A DNA stretch of 64,000 bases from Alisma plantago-aquatica. Lineage: Eukaryota; Streptophyta; Magnoliopsida; Alismatales; Alismataceae. The position numbers and the translations under genes were made by a program. How positions within the stretch are numbered: position 1 is the first letter of the stretch; every line of letters starts with the position of its first letter. The DNA is taken from contig OY856413.1 of NCBI GenBank assembly GCA_963693085.1, positions 542,708,879-542,772,878 of the forward strand. The letters run 5' to 3'. This document shows, one piece after another, positions 34,766 to 46,842 of this stretch. The notes beneath the pieces were generated by a model. It was not told the origin of the DNA. It made no database searches and saw nothing but the letters and a program-made list of their open reading frames with translations.

Positions 34766-36375
34766 GTTAAAGATATGTTTTTAATAGCATAGCAATTTAA
34801 CTAGCTTATAGTTCACCGTGTCAGGTCTTTTATGATTTGAAAATAAACAACAATATAAATATTTTTGTTTTGTCATACTTGGTTAATAATAGCATAACCT
34901 AAAATTTGGTGACATAAATTAACTTATGCACCAAATTATTTTACTACACAACTTAACCTATAGGTTACAAAATCATCTTTTAGCATATCATTTAAGAAAA
35001 TTAGTTTTTGTAAATAGATGTGTCATCAATTCTTATGAATTTTTACAAATAATGAAAAGTTTTATACAAAATGAATATGAACTCCAGCCAAGATTCTCAT
35101 ATGCTTTATCTAGATTTAAATAAATGTTGATATGTTACAATTTTGTTTTGTGATACATGGTTAATGATATAATAACCTAAAATTTTATGACATAAATTAA
35201 CTTATACACCAAATAATTTTATTACAAAAATATTTATCAGTTGAGAAGAGTTGAAAGATATTTTCCAAAGAAAATGTCAAATATCATACTCTATGTATAA
35301 AAGAAACATACAATAATAACTATTATATGATACAACTTTTAGGTACCCATAAAATTTCTGAAGTAACTAATGATCAAATTCAATGAAATCAATTTATTTG
35401 TTTGTATATATAATTAAAAATATGTCGTGTAGTATTTCAATGTTGTCCCATGGTGGGATAAATGAAGTTTAAAAGATTAGACACTCAACAACTCATTGTT
35501 GAGAAAAGACTAAAAATAATGCATGCATTATGATATTTCCATGTAGGATCATTTTGTGTTATGACTTTTCTTATTTTATATTGATTTTTTAGATTTTGCA
35601 AATAGTAGTTTTGCCTCTCATGTTGAATACTTTCTCTTATGTATGGGACCCAATAATTATCTCATGAGGCTTCTTGAAGACACTTGTCAAATATTAGAGG
35701 CTCATACAAATTACAAACAGATATATTTTTCAATTTTCATCTAATAAAGATTTCATTATAATAATGAAAATAGTAATAACCAAGAAATAAGAGATAATGA
35801 TGATTGGGTGACAACTAAAATCATGATTTGGAAGAAAATGGTAAATAACAACGTGATATACATCATTCAATAAGTATTAAGGACTTTTTATTTGAAATAA
35901 CATAATTTTTGAAATATGTTGACGATCATATAGATTTTTTATAATTCTTCAAATACAGGAGGCCATTTTTATTCTTTTTTGTTGTGGGTGTCATAGTGTT
36001 ATTGCAACAACACCGAAGATATGCCTATTATACAGTGTTGTACCAACCACTTTGGTATTTTCTACAAATATGGGGTGTGTTCTAGATTTCCAAATTTCTA
36101 GTGTCTGGTTCTTGGTTACACATATTAATCAGGAACAAATTTAGTCTTCCTGCAAATTTGGGTTGTGTTCAAGATTTCCATATTCGCGGGGTTTGATCCA
36201 AAATTTTGCAAATATATTGGGAAGAGATTGAGTCAAAAACAATTAGGCCGCATTTAAAAACTCGACCAACAAACACATCTCAATGCACCAAACTACCATA
36301 CCATCTTTGTGATTTTGCTCAGAAAATGACAAATTCGGTATATATAAATGTACAAGACAAACACACACGTACATA
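34766..36375 (+). repeat. Diverged long direct repeat, copy 1
   Basis: It aligns by eye with 38919-40428 in the same order and orientation. Shared landmarks are GTTAAAGAnATGT at the start, GAnGTGTCAT, AGATTCTCnTATnCTTT, ATGTCAAATATCA, TTATGACTTTTCTTATTT, TTGATCCAAAATT, and AACCAACAAACACATCTCAA near the end. Copy 1 also has an internal duplication (34858-34950 against 35139-35230, period about 282 bp). No TG...CA ends or PBS were found, so an LTR identity is unproven. Confidence 0.6.
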
Positions 36376-36399
36376 TATAAATATATAAGATAAGCCAAA

Positions 36400-38420
36400 A
36401 GTGAAAGATTGAATATTACCAAGGTACTTACTTTGTCTAAAGTTCAACATATTGTTAATATTGTTGATTCCTATAAGGTCGCGGGTCCAAATGGTATTAA
36501 TATTTTATTTTTTAAAAGAAACTGGGACACCGTCAATCACTCCTTGATGATTACAGTTCCATGTGCTCTAGCTGGCAATGATCTTATTGACAATCTATGA
36601 AATTAGTAATAGTCTTGATACCTAAGTATGGCAAGTAGGAGCAATGAATCTAGTTTAGACCCATTTCATTGAACAATATGGACTCAAGATATGCTCCAAT
36701 GTTCATTGAAAGACAGAAGCATTGGAATGATGAATGTGTTTTTTTGATGCAAACGGTTGTGTTCCACGTAGATGGATCATAGATTAAATCATCTTGGCCC
36801 AAGAATTGATTAATAGCATGAAGAGAAAGAAAGAAAAAAGACCATGTCCATCAAGATCAACCTTACCAAAACCTAAGACATATTATCATGGAAATTCATT
36901 GAGGACACTTTGACCAGGACTGATTTTCCATTGAACTATAGGACGTTTACAATAAACTCGATAACTGACGGTAATACTTTTATTAGCTAAAATGGAGGGC
37001 ATTCCCTAGAGTTCAAGGATACAAAGGGATTGAGACAAGGTGAATCCTTAACCCATAAGCATTCGTATTGTGCATAGAGAGACTAAGCCAAGCAATTGAT
37101 AGCAAGGTGTATGGAAAAAGCTTCAACCTAGTTCACCTAATGGGTAGCAATCTAAAAGTTTGACATCTTTTTTTTTCTGATGATATAATCCTTTTTTGCA
37201 AAGCTAACAAAAGGAATATTCAAACAATTAAATCATGCCTTCAGTACTACAAGAAGGCTTCAATGTAGTCATTATGGTTGATAAGATTCACATCACCAAA
37301 TGTTTATCCTGAACCCCGAAGAATAAAATCTGTGAAGTGAGTGGCTTCTACAAAATCAGTGACCTGATCAAGTATCTTAGAGTCCCAATCAACCACTCTA
37401 GGGCAAACTACAATACATATGTGTAGGTATTGGATAACATTACCAAAATATACAACTCTTGGTTAGCAAGATGTGTGTCTTTTGTAGATACGGTATTTCT
37501 TGCCAAAGAAACACTTATGGTCATACCTATGTGTGTCATAAAAACAACCAATCTACCTCTCACACTCCATGACAATATTGATATTACTATTTGGAAGTTC
37601 TTATGAGGAGGAGGTAGTGAGCATCATGCTCTAACTCTGGTGGCCTGGGACGAGGTCTTTAGCAAGAAGAAAATGGAGGGATTGGCATTTTAAATCTATA
37701 AAGGACTAGAATCAAGCATTATTTCTCAAAAAAAATTGGGAGGTCTGCAAAGGCAGAAAGACAAGATGGTGTGAAGGTTTGAAGATGAGATGGTCAAAAC
37801 GAAGGCAGAATCAGTGCACACAACTCGTGTTTGTGTAGAACTATGATGCTAGGGAAAAACTTCATTATACAGAATTCTTACCTAGTGCCCATTAGCAGGC
37901 TCACCATTAATGTTTGAGCGGACATATGGCTCTCTGATGGTATATTATGAAAATGATTGTGAATAAACCCATTCTAGGGAAACTCGCTGACCTAAAGATG
38001 AATGACTCATAAACCTTAATGGCCAGTGGGACAATAGATTCACAAAAAATTGGTTCCCTAAGGGAGTGGCGAAGTCAATTCTAAGTATTCTCATACCATC
38101 GGTGGTGGATGCTAAGGAAATTTGAGTTTGGAGGTATACTCCTAATGGAGCGTATTGTGCAAAATTGGCTTATACTCTTAAGAGGAAACAAGGAATGTAC
38201 GAGAAAGGGGAATGGCATGAAATCTAGACATAGAAGGTTGTAACCAAGGTTTAAATGTTTATGTGAATGGTTAGCCACAATGCAATCATCACCCTAATAG
38301 GGTGCAAAAGAAGGTGATTATTGATATCAAGTGTAAGTGATAAGGAGAGGTGGAGGAAACCATACTACATATTCTGTGAGACTGTAAACATATGCATGAG
38401 TTATGACATGATATACTACC
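36400..38420 (+). pseudogene. L1-type LINE ORF2 remnant (reverse transcriptase to zinc knuckle)
   Basis: Plus-strand frames give VAGPNGINILFFKRNW (about 36480-36530), the L1 RT block 0/1. They then give RPISLNN (36658), FKDTKGLRQGESLNP (37012-37056) for the QGxPLSP motif, the active-site FSDDIILFCKA (37173-37205; FADD in intact L1), YLRVPINHSRA (37375-37405), and a late zf-RVT-like EETILHIL.DCKHMH (38355-38400). Many stops and frameshifts are present. Non-LTR retrotransposons of this kind reverse-transcribe at the nicked target. No poly(A) tail or target-site duplication was identified. Confidence 0.75.
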
Positions 38421-38454
38421 TACTATGAACATGAATAGCTTCATGTAGGAGATG

Positions 38455-38545
38455 GATCTACAATAGTGGTTAGGAGAGACTGGATCCAGTCCAATGCAGC
38501 GGAAGCCAGGGCACGGTATTCAGCTTCCGTGCTCGACCTTGCAAC
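38455..38545 (-). pseudogene. Copia RNase H fragment
   Basis: On the minus strand an uninterrupted run of about 30 codons reads ARSSTEAEYRALASAALDW. This is the highly conserved SRSSTEAEYRAL active-site block of plant copia RNase H, with the catalytic Glu. It continues as IQSLL. The fragment is far better preserved than its surroundings and is isolated, so it is probably a small fragment of a younger element. Nothing else of that element is visible nearby. Confidence 0.8.
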
Positions 38546-38918
38546 TGTATGATTTATTCAATGTTGGGATATGACCTGCTATTAATGTGGGTATTTCTAT
38601 TTCCAGAGTAGGATCCACTGCTCAAATTAAAGCCATGAAATAGGTAGCTGGCAAATTAAAATTGGAACTGGAAATGTGGTATGTGTGGTAAATGTGGTAT
38701 GTGTGGCAATGTGGAAAACTATGGGTCTTTAGAAATGAAACCAGAACATGGATGCACCAAGTAAACTTCATCAAGAAAGAAGTTGAATTCATGAGAACGG
38801 CTATGAGCATCAAGTCTAACCAAGTTGAAGCACCACAAACAATGAAGTGGAGAAAACCACCAAAGTGATACATGAAAATTAATACATATGTTGCCTAGAA
38901 GAACAACAAGAGCATTAT

Positions 38919-40428
38919 AGCGTTAAAGACATGTAAAAGGTGTCTTAGAAATTTAACTAACTCATAGTCCATCATATCTTGTCTTGTAGAAGAAGAAGAA
39001 AAAATGATATAAATTCCTATATGTTCAGTTTAACATAACTAAATACATCATTAGGTCTTAACAAAATTATTTTGTGTAAATAGACGTGTCATATTTTCTT
39101 TTGAAGTTTTACACAATGAAAAATGCTATAAAACCAAATCATAACTATAGTAAGATTCTCGTATACTTTGCATAGATTAAAATAAACTCAGATACACTAA
39201 AAAGTTATGTTTTGTCATGAATGGGAAAAGATAGAATAAACTAGAATTTGATGAAATATATTAACATATGTACCAAATGGTTTTACTAGAAAAAACATTC
39301 AGAAGTTGGAAAGAGTTGATAGATATTTTTTAAAGTAAATGTCAAATATCAAAATATATGTATAAAGACACATAAATTATAACTATCACAATAAAAAACT
39401 TTTAGTAATTAAATGATCAAATTCAATAACATCAATTTTCATTGTTAATTATTTTTCAGTTAAAATATGTCATGCAATAATTTGATGTTTTCCAATGGTA
39501 GGTTAAATGACATCTAAAAGATTGGACACTCAACAAGTCATTGTTAATCAAATCACTAAAAATAATGCCCAAGCTATGATATTACATGTAAGGTCATTTC
39601 ATGTTATGACTTTTCTTATTTAGTATTGATTTTTTTAGATTTTGCAAACAATAGTTCTACCTCTAAAGCTGAGTAATTTCTCTCATTTATGGGACCCATT
39701 AATTATAAGATGAGGTTTATTTAAGATACTTGTCAAATATTAGGGGCTCATATGAATTACAAGCACATATATTTTTTTTCCAATTTCCTTCTAATAAAGA
39801 CTTGAACTTCATGATAATGATGACTATGTGACTAAGAAAACAATAATAATGATGACTATGTGACTATGAACTTCGTGATTTGGAAGAAAATGGTAAATCA
39901 CAAAGTTATACACATCTTCTAATTATTAGTGACTATTTGTTTGAAATAACTTAATTTTTTAAATTAATCAAAGATCATATAGATTTTGTTATTATTCTTC
40001 AAAATACGAGAGGTCATTTTTTGTTTTTTTGTTGTGTGTATCTCATTGTAATTTCAACAATAATGAAGATATACCCATCTTACAGTGATGTGCCTGTCTA
40101 TTTGGTTTTTTCTGTATATATGGGGTGTCTTCTAGATTTCCAAAAATGTAGGGTCTAATTCTTTGTTACACATATAAATCAAGAAAAAATTCATTTTTTC
40201 TACAAATGTGGAATGTGATCAAGATATCCATATTTACAGGATTTGATCCAAAATTGTACATATAAAGTAGGAACCAGTTGAGTCAAAAACTATATAGGTT
40301 GTATTTCAAAGCTCAACCAACAAACACATCTCAACGCACCAAACTACCAGACCACTTCTATAATTTTTTCAATTTACGACTAATTTGATATATATAAATG
40401 CACAATACAAGTGCATATGTATATATAG
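38919..40428 (+). repeat. Diverged long direct repeat, copy 2
   Basis: Partner of 34766-36375. It lacks the 282-bp internal duplication of copy 1. Similarity ends near TGATATATATAAATGCACAA (about 40388-40428). The pair brackets the LINE RT remnant. Confidence 0.6.
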
Positions 40429-41690
40429 CCAGTTTTTTTGTGGGGGCCACAACCCCTACTCTCCCCTTGTTTCTACCTCTGCATATACATGCTTCCATAT
40501 TTACATGCATGCATACACATATTTCTTACATACATACATACACACAACTTATATTTTAATGGACATATTTAGGCTATACATGGACATGGTAAGGCATGAA
40601 GAATGCATTGGGTCCCAAACAACTGTTGTTGTATTAAAATTCTAACATGAAGAAACATGTTAATGATTATTTTTGTTAAACAAAAAGAAAATATCCTAAG
40701 AGAATGTTGAAATTACAAATGCAACAATTGACCAACACATAAACACATTTTGATAAACAAAAATAAATAGACATAGAGATAAAATACATAAAACTAACTA
40801 CATACCTAATCTTCCTTTACTTTCCTTTTTGCCACAAAAAATAAAAATTCATTGAATAGGAAGAAACCTATGAATAAAGGAGCAAATATTTCATATATTA
40901 GAGTTCTATTTGGAGCCATTGGGAGTATTCATACTAGGAGGAAGCCCATGAACAAACAAGGAGCAGATAGTACAAAAGGTAAGAATAGTAAGATAAACCA
41001 CTACAATGCACTAGAAGGAGAAGGATAGGAAGATAATTTCTAATGGACCAAGAAATATGAGGGAGCGGCTAGATGACAAAACCAAAGAAAAAAATGATAG
41101 GAATGAAGAAAATGAATTATTAAGAGGAAAGAGCCTAAAAAGTCCTTGAAGACATCTCAACATTTGTGAATGAGGAGGCAACAAAAAAGGAAAATAAAGT
41201 CTAGTGAGGCAAGCAATAATAATTAAACATCATATAGAATTGTAAATGGATAGGGAAAAAGGGTCATTGAGGGGAATATAGTTTGTGAGGATTCATAATA
41301 GAAAAGAGTGAGGAAGGGAACAAGGAATTCCTTTCATATGAAATATTAGTGGATGAAGCATCTCTTAACTAGAAGGAATTTACCGTCAAAATCATATTGA
41401 AGATATCAACTAACAAATCCTACACTCCCTACCCAAAACCTATATACTAGGATCCAGGTGAGGAAACATCAGAAGGAAGGTAGAACTCAACCAGACCAAG
41501 ACGGTTGAAGAGCATGAGTAAGATGAGGTTCTTCTAATTCAGTTCCTCTGCCCAAATTTTATTTTGTGAACACAATATGTTGAAGCACGAAAGGATATGT
41601 TAATGAAGACACTTCCAATATCCTCATATAATTAAGAAGGCATTACATACACAAGACACTTATGATCCTTAAACCATAGATCTAGAGATG
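40429..41690 (+). other. AT- and purine-rich interval, possible LINE ORF1/leader debris
   Basis: No frame of note. The stretch 40860-41330 is unusually A/G-rich on the plus strand, with repeated AGGAAG/GAAAAnGA words, as in decayed lysine/glutamate-rich LINE ORF1 sequence. It lies just upstream of a LINE endonuclease remnant. The assignment is weak. Confidence 0.3.
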
Positions 41691-42200
41691 CAGCTAAAAA
41701 AATTGAGGCACTAGGGTTTGACAGCTGCCAATGGATGGAGGTGAGGGGTTTCTTTTGGGACATCGAGGTATTGTGGAACTTGTGAGAGTGTTCCATATAA
41801 GGCTGACACATTCAGTGGGAATTCATGCACCACACAGTAAATTACTATCTCTACATGACAATTTTTTATGCTAATCCTAATATAATTGTGCCAAAATATG
41901 TAATGGAGAATCTACTGACTATTGATGCTATATCAACCTTCACTATATACCCATGGGGGAATTAAAAATGATAATCTTGAGGAAAAGAGAGGAAGTAGGC
42001 TATCCAACCACTTAGAGGTGATGCTTTTTTCTAATACATTGTTGGACGCATGCCTTCACGATTTGAAATTTGAAGGCATGAATTTCACCTATAAGCATGA
42101 AAAGTATCTTGAGAGGCTAAACAGAACCATTCCACATGCATAGTTCATTAGTTCTTAAAAGAATCTTTTTTGAACACCTGGCCTTGGTCAAATTGGACAA
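41691..42200 (+). pseudogene. L1-type LINE endonuclease remnant
   Basis: Frames on the plus strand give GFDSCQWMEVRG (about 41717-41750), like the GxDNCxxVDxxGRSGG block. TIFYANPN (about 41858) follows, like TGFYGHP. The frame 41922-42143 then gives EEKRGSRLSNHLEVMLFSNT and LLDACLHDLKFEGMNFTYKH, ending ERLNRTIPHA. This is the DFNEIL-EEKxGG...DxGFxGxxFTWxN...ERLDRAL series of APE-type L1 endonucleases. The domain nicks target DNA. Stops and frameshifts make it inactive. Confidence 0.68.
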
Positions 42201-42402
42201 CTTTCCTTTCTTTATCAACTTTGTGCAGCGACAAAGGCCATTGCACCTATCTATACTAAAAGTGTTATGGCTCATATATGTTGAGTTCTAAGGGTTCATA
42301 TAGGAGTGTTGGGACAATCATTAAAATTGTGTATCAATAGCCTAAAAGAGATATTTTTAGATGGGGAAATTTTCATAGTTTTTTTAAGTCCAACTCCCTT
42401 AT

Positions 42403-43330
42403 TTATTCATTCAAATCAATCAAAGATAATTCAAGGGCATGGTTATCGAAAGTGTTGGGCAAGACCTGAGAACTTTCCAACTCATACACAACACTAGCTA
42501 GGCAGTGGGATACCCTACTACGCACCTTGGGAACAAAGGATAAATTTAAATCCAGAAAGGAATAAGATATGTGGTATATATTCTTAACAAGAGAGTCCTC
42601 ATAGCCTCTCACGAACCCTCCTAACTTGAATGCACCTACCAGAAGCTGGTTATATTCAAAGTCAATCGTCGTGAAGTTCCACATCTTGGACTCTTCCATT
42701 GCCCTGATCAATAATGTGAATTCTTCCCATAGAATGGGTGGACAAACTGGTGTCTTCTTCTGCAACATGAGAAGGATTTTTCCTCTATCATCCCACCACA
42801 TTGCTCCTAGGCCTGCTGGGCAGTTATACCTCTACCTTGCATTTGTGTTGATCTTCACGTTATTCGGTGGTGGTATTTATCTCGAGGGGGTGGTGTTGGC
42901 ACCTAACATATTTTGTATTGTGATTATGAAGTACTACTTGTATTCATGCATCGTGTGTCTGAACCCAGCCATCAGTTTAGGGATGTGAGGTTTGATCAAA
43001 TGGTGCATTGTTTCTAGTTGTCCAAGCAACCCATAACGATGTCATTGCTCTCTCTGCATCTTTTGAGCTCATGTACCAGAGGATACTACCAACCAGTTTG
43101 GTTGCACTGTTGTGTTGCTCAGCCTCATGGGAAATATGTACCTCCATGCACGCCCAAACACGTTTAGCATGGAAGTGGTGGCAATGACATGTAAGGTATT
43201 CTCTACTTCAGCTCCAAATCTTTAAAAGATGTCATCCTCAATAATGGTTTTGGCTCGTAGCTTGTCCCTAGTCAGTCACATGCCCTTCATCACTCTCCAT
43301 GTGAAATGTGCTAGTAATGGTGGCCATCGA
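42403..43330 (-). pseudogene. LINE/RVT_3-type RNase H with upstream zf-RVT domain
   Basis: On the minus strand the region from about 43330 reads WRVMKGHVTD.DKLRAKTII, then FGAEVENTLHVIATT. This is a zf-RVT pattern in which most zinc-binding Cys are replaced. The 132-codon open frame at 42801-42403 matches an RVT_3 RNase H: WWDDRGKILL, PPILWEEFTLLIRAMEES (AE-A-LxxAL block), TTIDFEYNQLLVGAFKLGG, FVPKVRSRVSHCLASV (the NxxAHxLA block, His retained). The third catalytic position (ESDS) reads FEYN, so the Asp is lost. It is opposite in strand to the adjacent endonuclease fragment, so the two come from different insertions or an inversion. Confidence 0.7.
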
Positions 43331-43369
43331 CGTTTACATAGTCTCCTATTATAATATGGTTTTTCACAT

Positions 43370-46182
43370 GTATTTACATAATTAGAATGCAATATTTGAA
43401 TAAAAAGGATATATTGGAAATTTGATCTACTTTGTTAAAAAGGAGGGTTTTCGTTAGCAAATTTCCCTTTGCTATGATTTTTGTGGTTCTTACTATTTTT
43501 AATAAACCAATAATAAATATAGGGAAAAAGGGTGAAAGAAAATCCAATATTGAATAAAACGAAAGATAAAGGATATTTATTAATGTACTTTTGGAATTAT
43601 GTGGAATTTTTTAGAAAAGTGGTGTTAAAGGACACTAATGGTTTGGTTTCATTTTCACATGGTCTCTAATGATAAAACTAATCAAAATAAAGAATATGGA
43701 GAAGATGGAAAGAGAAAAGGGTTAATTTGATACCTTAAATAATTAAATAAAGAAGAAGATATGGAGACTAAGAAAAAATATTTTGATTTTGAGTTTTGGT
43801 CTCAAAACTTTTCCAGATTTGGATAAAGTCATAAAAATCTTTCCTTAAAATTTTGGGATTAAATAGATAAAAGGAGAGAGGGATATGGATTTTTCCAGAA
43901 TTCATAAACTGAATAGTTTATGGAAATATATTATTAAATGTCACATATATTTTCTAGTTGGAAAAGATTACCACAGACAGGTATTTAGTCATGTTCTTCG
44001 TTGATCCTTGGATCAGGATCCGATGATCGAAAGATAATCTTCTAGCTCGCAACAAATAGGGAAAGTAGTTGTAGTTAAAGCAAGTTTTCCTAATTGATTT
44101 TCTCACAACTCGGTAGATGAGCAAGACTGGAAATCTTTCCATTGGCTTTGTGAGATCAATGTGAACCTCCCCATCCTAGGATTTACCACCTATGGAAGTT
44201 TATCTAGGGTTTTCCCAATTTGTAGAACTGACAATACTCAACCCAAGTCTATATAAAGATGTATGATCCCTATGAAAGATCCCCATGTGTTCACGAATGT
44301 TACATTGAAATTCTGAACATGTCTCTACCCCCAATTTTTCTACCCATCTTGTTCTTCAACCCAGACTCTCCCTCCCATCTCGCTGGACAACCTTTCCGCC
44401 ATCCAATTGACTTTGGTCACCCCCTGAGAAATTGAGGCCCTCATTGAGTTCGTCAGAGCAAGACGGAGGTGTCAGCCTTCTCACTTGTCACGCAAGAGGC
44501 CTAGATCGCAGAGTCAACATCTTGGTTGACCATCTGCTTCATGAGAGAGGGAGCAGAGGTTGAAAATGATCTGAATGGTGAGAAACCAGGTTTGTCCCAA
44601 CTTCTCTTCAAAACCGCTAAGGACTTCTTGGTCTTTTCCCTTCTTTTTTCGCGTTTATAAGTGAGTCCATGCAAGCATGGACCCCTGAGGTGGTGTGAAT
44701 CCATTGGTCGGCCAACTCGGCTGAGCCCCGGGACTCGCTGCCTAGGTGGCGGCTTGTGATTGGTCAGAATATGTATATTTTTTAAAAACCACCAATAATT
44801 AGTAGGATGGTCAAATAATAGCATACAATATATAAAAATGATCAAAAAAATTGCAAGGAATGCATTAAAATTAGTTGCAAGATCTAAATCTATCTCTTAT
44901 TCTAAAAGTATCTAAAGTTTCTATCTTTAAGATGTTAAATGTATAAAAACCCTAATTTCTTGACTTTAATGATCATATCATGTTTAAATGACTTAAATGT
45001 ATAAAGTTGGGTCTTTCTGGATAAAAGAGACATCTTTGACCTAACTAGGGTTTAATGATTCATAAAATACCAAATTTAGGGTTTATAAGTTAAAAAGACA
45101 TTAAATGATAATTAGGGTTTGGGAAGCCAAAACCCTAATGAAACCCTAAGTTGACCCCAAAACCCAAACTTGGAACCCAAGTTAGTTATAATGATAGATT
45201 CTGGAAAAAATACTAATACTTGGATGTTATGCACTAATTTCATGGTGATTGCATGCTTGCTCTTAATTTGCATTTATTTCTTGGACTTTGACCACTTCTA
45301 AGAAAGATATTTGGTTACTCCTATGAGTACTCGACTTAAACAACTTGTGTGGTTTTTTAGGCTTCTGGGATTGATTGTAAATAAAATGTTGCTTGTTTAG
45401 TTATTTCCATCAATTTATAAAATCAATATGGATATCATCTTATATAATTGTAGCATTCTCAAACCTTGTATCGATCTCTAGTGAGTTAAAGAGAACGGGG
45501 TGAATAACGTCATCATGGGGATGACTGGTGATCAAGCCCGAAATAGAAGGTCGCCTTAGGCCAATCTTGAAACGGAAGGCCTATGTATGAGACTAAGCCC
45601 ATGGTAGGAAATGTAATGATATGTCCAATGAGGGGACCAAACCCTTGGATAGGGTTCCCCATAAAGATGTCCCCTTGTAGATGTCACACCATTGTGATAA
45701 GAGGATAAGGGTGGCGAGGTTAAAACAAGAAAATGTGTGTTTAGTTTTCCAATCATAATTGTTCTAATGGATGATTATATTGTTACACCTACATGAGAAT
45801 ATTTTGTTTCCCCCACAAACCAGTATAATTGTTATATTTATCATGTTTTTGTTTCATGACATTTTAGGTTAATCAATTATTATTCTGCAAGTATGGTGAA
45901 AAGTGGACATCCAGATAAAAAGGCACCAAAAGAAAATATCTAAGTGATTCTAGAGGATTTAGATAGATACTTTATATTTCATGTTGCAAACTTCTAAATT
46001 ACATTATCATGTAACTCCTTAATGGAGAGTCTACCTTTTATATGTTTAAACTCTTTTCCATTTAGTGATAATTTTATAATTATTTTTGGTTATCTGATAG
46101 AACTTGATCATGTATTATTGAAATGACATGTGCCCTCTTGATCCACCTCAATTGGTGATAACAGGGGGAGGGATTTATTACA
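43370..46182 (+). repeat. LTR of a third LTR-retrotransposon family (left end approximate)
   Basis: The right end is clear: GGGATTTATTACA at 46182 is followed after two bases by a tRNA-iMet primer binding site. A TATA box (CTATATAAAG, 44249-44258) lies about 1.9 kb upstream of that end, as in long-LTR Ty3 elements. The left end is a guess (TGTATTTACATAATTAG near 43370), placed just after the LINE RNase H remnant. No partner LTR is present, so the element is truncated. Family not assigned; Tekay/Del-like Ty3 is possible. Confidence 0.5.
44249..44258 (+). promoter_or_regulatory. TATA box of the 43370-46182 LTR
   Basis: CTATATAAAG followed 25-35 bp later by an A/C-rich start-like region. Confidence 0.5.
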
Positions 46183-46184
46183 TT

Positions 46185-46196
46185 TGGTATCAGAGC
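46185..46196 (+). promoter_or_regulatory. tRNA-iMet primer binding site
   Basis: TGGTATCAGAGC, two bases after the LTR end ATTACA. It is independent of the copia B PBS at 48520. Confidence 0.75.
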
Positions 46197-46842
46197 CTGG
46201 TTTACCATTTAAACTTTAATAATTTTGGGAGTTATCTAGAACCCAGGGGAATTATTAGAGTATTTTCCAAAAGCTATGGTGTCTACAAGGGACCATGATC
46301 CGGGGGCTGGTAAAACTTTTCTCCCCACCACTATCAGCTTATGAGGACTCTTAGACCTATGCATCCTGCCAGGCCAAATCCAGAGGATTTTATTCAAAAT
46401 AAAACACTTCTAGCATTTCTTCTCATCTGATTCATCCCTTCTCTGCCTCTTTCTCTACTTGCCAAAACCCTAGGGACCTATTACCTACTTCCCCTACCCT
46501 TATGAGTATTAGGGTTATGAAGGTCTAGGGTTATGGACATTAGGTATTAAGGAATCCTCCTCCAAATAATAAAATGCATGTAAATAAGATGTCATGGACA
46601 TAATTTAATGATGTTTTAAATGTCCTAAATATGAAACTGTGATTAATAACATGTTTTTGTAAACCAACATGGCATGCGTCAAAGACATTGTCATTCCCCG
46701 ATGAATACCCCAGACCGAGGCCCTCTTGCAAGAAGAGACTCTCCTCAGAGAAGAAGAGGAGGTCCATGGAGGTTGAGTCCCCCAAGAGAAGGAAGAGGGA
46801 AGGTGAGGTCTCTACAGAGATAGGTCCTAGATATGAGGCTAT
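46197..46842 (+). pseudogene. Start of internal region (gag start?) of the truncated element
   Basis: An ATG at 46276 gives MVSTRDHDPGAG, similar to MVxTRGRD starts of Ty3 Gag, but stops follow within 25 codons. The 46688-46842 part is GC-richer and encodes a strongly basic plus-strand frame (KKRLSSEKKRRS, PKRRKREG) that runs into the copia B LTR. Its origin is unclear. The interval ends where copia B begins. Confidence 0.4.
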
